From the NCBI GenBank assembly GCA_004352715.1, contig SCFE01000030.1, positions 796,908-860,907 of the forward strand: 64,000 bases of DNA, read 5' to 3'. The DNA is from Hofstenia miamia. Lineage: Eukaryota > Xenacoelomorpha > Acoela. How positions within the stretch are numbered: the stretch's first letter is position 1; every line of letters begins with the position of its first letter. The position numbers were made by a program, and so were the translations under genes. Below are positions 59,831 through 64,000 of the stretch, one piece after another. The notes beneath the pieces are model-generated. The model did not search any database. It saw only the letters and a list, made by a program, of their open reading frames with translations, and was not told the origin of the DNA.

Positions 59831-59879
59831 TGAGAGTCAAAACAATACATTTGCTAAGAAGTTGCAATTAATCTACAAA

Positions 59880-61020
59880 CTAAATATAAAATATATAATA
59901 ATAACTTTGTGTGTGTCTATGTATCTGGTGAGCTCAATGTAAAAAATCTGTAAATGTGTTTAGCATGTGTGTCTCCGATTGTATTTTTTCTACTCTAGTC
60001 TCATTATCTAAATCATTCCAAATATTTGAGGCTGCTCAATGAAAACTAGGATTGGAAGTACTGCTGCAAATAAATTTTTGTGATCGTGTATTTACTTTTA
60101 AGTAATTATCAAGAAAAGACAGTGATTCTCGGCCATATTTATGCCTAAATAAAATTGAAGCTGCATGGAATTGTAGTTAATATAGCATAATCATTCTTAC
60201 GTGCAAAATTTCATGTTTTTCTGACCAATTAAAAGTTTTTGATAATACATAGGGGCGTTTTGTATTAAAATTAATAAATAAAATGAACAATAATATAATT
60301 GCGATAAACAAATAAATGCAATAATTGAACGTGATAATCTGGTCCTAAATTTCTAAAGTATCTAACGCCAGAAGCCATTTTTTGTAACTTTTTAACAGAA
60401 ATTTATTAAACTTTAAATCTTTGTTATTTCTTTTACGGAATTAGGGAAAAATATAATGAATTGCGTTTTAGTTTTCAACTATACATTGATGCAAAATGAA
60501 AGATGGTGACAAATTCTTAATAATAAAGTAAGGTAAATAAGTAGAATCTGAAGATTTACTAACGCTTAAATTTTGTACAATAGTTTTTAATTCTCTTAAG
60601 GTAGAGGGCCTAAATTGAAACGTTCACTTACAAATTGATTGCCAAGTTCTGATACAGGAGTTTTAGGAAAATTGAAGTTACCTACTTCTTTAAATGTCTG
60701 ATATAAATGATTTATCCTATTTTTATCGGTAAATTCATTATCATCAATGTAAATTTCTGAAATTTCGCTTTTGAGCCCATTTGATTTTCCAATATTACAT
60801 ATTCTCTCACAAGTAACAAGAACATTTGTAGAAGGGGAACCATATTAGAAGTAGTGCAGAAGGGAAATAAATTAGATTTAAATGCTTACGAGGAGCTCGT
60901 AGATTAAAGTTAAGATAGCATCTGATGAAATTACCATGAGGAATTACACGATAGGAGTCTTGGATGAGACAGTCTTGTGAAGATGAAAAGAGGAAAGTAA
61001 TTTTAGTCAAAGAGCGGGAA
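59880..61020 (-). mobile_element. Decayed LINE, minus strand
   Basis: The minus strand shows an endonuclease-like start (SYRVIPHGNFIRCYLNFNLR then APRKHLNLI, 60807-61010), a linker (EISEIYIDDNEFTDKNRINH, GNFNFPKTPVSELGNQFVSE; 60600-60800) and a C-terminal tail (FRHKYGRESLSFLDNYLKVN, then AASNIWNDLDNETR; 59990-60170). The core palm motifs are deleted, so only ends remain. Inactive. Confidence 0.65.
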
Positions 61021-61539
61021 TTGAAAATGGAGGATGCAAGCTCACAAAGTTATTCTCCCTTCAGAAAGTTTGGAATTACTTCATTAGTGGATTAATTGAT
61101 AGTCAATAATCTTGAAAATATAGAAACGAAATTTGATTTTGGAACAAAATATATCTGCATAGAAACTTGCCGGCTGAATTTCAGGACATCTGAAATTCAT
61201 TAACATTAATATTTACTGTACTAATAGCATATGTATCGTGAGTTAAAATTTAAGATAATTATATAATTATATTATTGTATTAAAATATTTATGGATTAGG
61301 AAGATTTGTTTTTAAATTAGGAACATTATTATGAACTATGAAAAGTAATTAAATTAATACTGAGAAAATACAATTTGCAATTAACAAACTAAACTCAATT
61401 GGGAAAATGTTATCATTTATACAAATGAAATATCCTTTAGTTGTTAATATAAGACTACTATATCACATATGAAGGCGGTGAATTTCATAATCAACTATCA
61501 TTCAATTGTGCTAAGTATGTTTATCATTCAAAAAAATCA

Positions 61540-62600
61540 AAATTGGTCAAACATAACTTTAAATTTTCTATTTCTTCTCTTGCTCTCGTCTTTAGTGTTG
61601 TTCCTCATGGTTCTGTTTGCCGTTCTCTTCTTCCTTGTTGTTATCAACAATATTCCTCAATCTGTCCTCAAATCATCCTGTCTACTGTACATTGATGACA
61701 CTGCAATTTTCAACTTCGGTGTTTCTCTCGCCTCCAATATTACCTCTGATCTTGAACTTTTGGCCACTAAATTTTAGCCCAACCAAGACATGTGGTATTT
61801 CCTTCTCTATATCTCCCTCCTATGATCTTCCTCTTCCTGTGAACTTTTCTCATTATACTAATCTTGAAATTCAACTTGCTTCTAACTTAAATTGGTCTGG
61901 TAATGTGTTTACGCCTCCACAAAGCTAATTCCTCACTCTTTACCCTCTTCCACAATGTTTCTTTAATTCCACGGCTGCCGTGAAATTCTGTTGAAGTCCA
62001 TTGCTCGCGCCATTCTTCTCTATGCTTCTCCCTGTTGGTGGCCTTCTCATTCCTTGTTCCACGCTATGGAACATTTCCTAAAGCATGTCTTCAAATGGAT
62101 TTCTCCCTTGCCATACAAAGATGCTCTTCTCAAATTCTCCACTCTCCTGCTGCCATTCTACTTCCATGCGTGTGATCTCGTACTGTTCAATCGCTTGCTC
62201 ATTCGCAAATTCTATCTTGATCATTTTGATTTCATTAGATTCTCTAATTCCCACTCCACTTGCTCTGATGATATTGTCACTTTCTCTATCCATCATCCCA
62301 AGAAACATCGCACACCATTCACTCGTTTTTCAATCATGCTTGTACTGCTGCTAATTACTTTTTGACTCAACCCTCCAAAAACCATTGTAACTTTTCCCCG
62401 CCACCAAGCTTCAAGAAATCTTTGATGTCTTTCCTCTTTGCTGAGCACTCCCCAATTTCACCTGCTCTTCCATCTGTTACTACTTTATCTCCAGCGACTG
62501 TCCTCGCTGCCGTAAAACTTGACTTGTTTTTATTTTTTTGTAGTGTCTGCCTTCAGCGGATAAATAAAGTCAATATTATTATTATTATTATTAAGGTCAG
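61540..62600 (+). mobile_element. LINE 3' half with ATT tail
   Basis: The plus strand has a degraded box (SVVPHGSVLFAVLFFLVVIN), the active site SCLLYIDDTAIFNFGVSLAS (61680-61750), TKTCGISFSI, a thumb region (NLEIQLASNLNWSGNVF) and a C-terminal domain (SIARAILLYASPCWWPSHSL; 61991-62365). It ends in taaataaagtcaat followed by ATT repeats (62572-62594), a typical LINE 3' tail. The coding strand is unusually C/T-rich compared with its surroundings. Frameshifts break it. Confidence 0.8.
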
Positions 62601-62942
62601 AAAAAATTAGAATTAAATTAGAGATAAAACATTAATTCTCAAAGGGGGCGACAGAGGCACACACTGCCAAGATTGGGTTAAACAAACTGCGAGCCCTATT
62701 CAGCCTTGAGGAATTTCAAAAACCTCTAGTTATTTTAACGTTCAATTTGCGGACTCATAGTTTGAGTAACTGTTTAATTGGCATGTAGAATTAGTTAGTA
62801 AACAAAATGGGCATTGCAGTTTATTAAACTTTTCGTTACAATCATCATTAGGTAATAGTAGCATTCTAATTTTGCTATCACAAAAATCAATTAGCTGTAG
62901 GATTGACTACCACCCGAACCTAGAAAAATACGGTAGATTTAA

Positions 62943-63776
62943 TTGCTAAAGTTGCGCAAATTCACAATGTTAATCTCTTTGAGCAAAATAAAACACTGGT
63001 TTCACTTCCACTTGTTATTACACAGATTGATTAGGTTTTCAGAGTTTGTGATTGAAATGCCTTCCAAAAAATCCACTGGATTAGTGTCTGAAGCCGAAGA
63101 AGATGGAAGCACTCATCTTATTCAGTGTACTGAAGTGGAAGGCGACCCACCCTGCTTGTCGTGGGTCCCAACCTGGCTACCAAGACGCCTGCCGAAGGGC
63201 TATTTCGATCGTCCCTTTCTGTGTGGGTTCTGCTCTGCGGCTGTGTGGGCGAAGACGAAAACAGTGCAGCCAGAACCTCAGATATTTAGCCTGATTGGAG
63301 CTGACGCCAACGAGCAATATGGCAGACGTGACAACATACGGATCTTTGGAGTCGAAGAGGAGGAGGGAGAGGATGTCTACGACCAGGTGGTGAAAGTTGC
63401 GGAACAAATCGGGGTGACGATTCAGCACAACGACATCAGTGTTTGTCATCGTCTTCCTTCTCGAGCAGGGGGTAAAAAACAAATAATCGCCAGGTTTGTT
63501 AGACGCGAGACCAAACACCTGATAATGCGAAGTAAGCACAAACTCAAGAACTCTTCTCAAAGAATCTACATTAATGATGATTTAACCCCTCTGCGCTCTA
63601 AAATTGCAAAAGCTCTGCGGGACCTTGCTGATATCAAGTTTGTAAATATGCAAAATGAAAGGATTCTTGTAACAACTACCAATGGTGATAAATTATCTTT
63701 CAACAATTTATACGAGTTACATAAATGGAATCAACGTGTCGTTTCTATGGTGTGCAGTAGTCATTTAAACTTATAA
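62943..63776 (+). CDS. LINE ORF1 (nucleic-acid-binding protein), intact
   Basis: The frame is open for 277 codons; the likely start is the ATG at 63057 (MPSKKSTGLVSEAEEDG), giving 239 residues. A short Cys pair (FLCGFC) precedes the L1-ORF1-like fold: RRDNIRIFGVEEEEGEDVYD, then DISVCHRLPSR and IIARFVRRETKHLIMRSKHK, with YINDDLTP near the end. These are the RRM-like and C-terminal domain motifs of ORF1 proteins in L1/CR1-like LINEs, which bind element RNA and act as chaperones. The stop at 63774-63776 overlaps the next frame, which carries the endonuclease. It is better preserved and GC-richer than the other LINEs here, so it is younger. Confidence 0.85.
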   Translation: MLKLRKFTMLISLSKIKHWFHFHLLLHRLIRFSEFVIEMPSKKSTGLVSEAEEDGSTHLIQCTEVEGDPPCLSWVPTWLPRRLPKGYFDRPFLCGFCSAAVWAKTKTVQPEPQIFSLIGADANEQYGRRDNIRIFGVEEEEGEDVYDQVVKVAEQIGVTIQHNDISVCHRLPSRAGGKKQIIARFVRRETKHLIMRSKHKLKNSSQRIYINDDLTPLRSKIAKALRDLADIKFVNMQNERILVTTTNGDKLSFNNLYELHKWNQRVVSMVCSSHLNL

Positions 63777-64000
63777 AAAGGGGTCCTCAAAGACGTCTAC
63801 GAGATTATCAAAAACGCACTAAAAATTTGGCGAGAGAGATCGGACAAAGGGGCAGTGAGTCCCTATTTCATCTTAACATTAGGTCAATCAGTATGAACTT
63901 TGATGAATTTAAGCTACACCATGACGGTCTGCGCTCTAAACCCTCGGTAATTTGTTTCACAGAAACTTGGATACAGAGCACGTGTGATATTCGTTTATTC
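63761..64000 (+). CDS. LINE ORF2 start (endonuclease), cut by window end
   Basis: This frame is offset from ORF1 and overlaps its last codons. It reads ...GSESLFHLNIRSISMNFDEF, then KPSVICFTETWIQSTCDIRL, the opening LNIRS and the FTETW catalytic block of APE-type LINE endonucleases. No in-frame ATG lies early, so translation may start by reinitiation or within the overlap. The rest lies beyond the window. It forms one element with the ORF1. Confidence 0.8.

Noticed and set aside
59665-59850. Tyrosine-run frame on the minus strand
   Set aside because: It is the TAA microsatellite read as TAT/TAC codons.

Overview
The window is AT-rich, intron-bearing animal DNA from a draft assembly. It holds two host genes in a background of decayed transposable elements. 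The animal assignment rests on an inner-nuclear-membrane SUN1/SUN2-type protein split over ten phase-consistent exons, and on an animal-type transketolase. LINE, piggyBac, Tc1, hAT, gypsy and IS630-like remnants fit an invertebrate, but no phylum can be named from sequence alone. There are no operons, ribosome binding sites or CRISPR arrays.

Layout. 0-12 kb is transposon debris: a decayed CR1/L2-like LINE on the minus strand (about 265-4260), a 2.2 kb near-perfect palindrome carrying two mirror copies of a truncated piggyBac transposase (5709-7913), another LINE (7930-9070), a 1000-base gap, and tandem repeats at 10.7-11.5 kb. From 12.2 to 46.1 kb lies one large minus-strand gene. I reconstructed it as ten coding exons (46092 down to 12394, about 760 codons): basic/acidic N-terminus, one transmembrane helix encoded largely by a 56-nt exon, a 400-residue coiled coil, and a complete SUN domain. 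Its introns host a broken THAP-domain gene, an inverted-repeat element, a deleted gypsy-type LTR element, a LINE, an IS630-like transposase fragment, a tRNA-like SINE candidate and a hAT-type MITE with an 8-bp target duplication.

46-51.5 kb is mostly non-coding, with a LINE scrap and a decayed Tc1-like element with terminal inverted repeats. At 51639-53510 (minus) is an intact, uninterrupted transketolase reading frame with a 5'UTR intron and a polyadenylation signal close to the stop. 53.9-64 kb is again transposon-rich. It holds two inverted-repeat elements whose ends carry arrays of GGCGCT/AGCGCC motifs, a MITE nested in the first, four LINE copies or fragments, and at the window's end an intact LINE ORF1 followed by the start of its endonuclease ORF2.

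How the genes relate. The SUN protein (nuclear envelope, LINC complex) and transketolase (pentose phosphate pathway) have no evident functional link; they are simply neighbours on the same strand. Several of the seven single-base Ns are flanked by near-identical duplicated or inverted sequence. This points to unmerged overlapping or haplotypic contigs, so structures touching an N should be treated cautiously.
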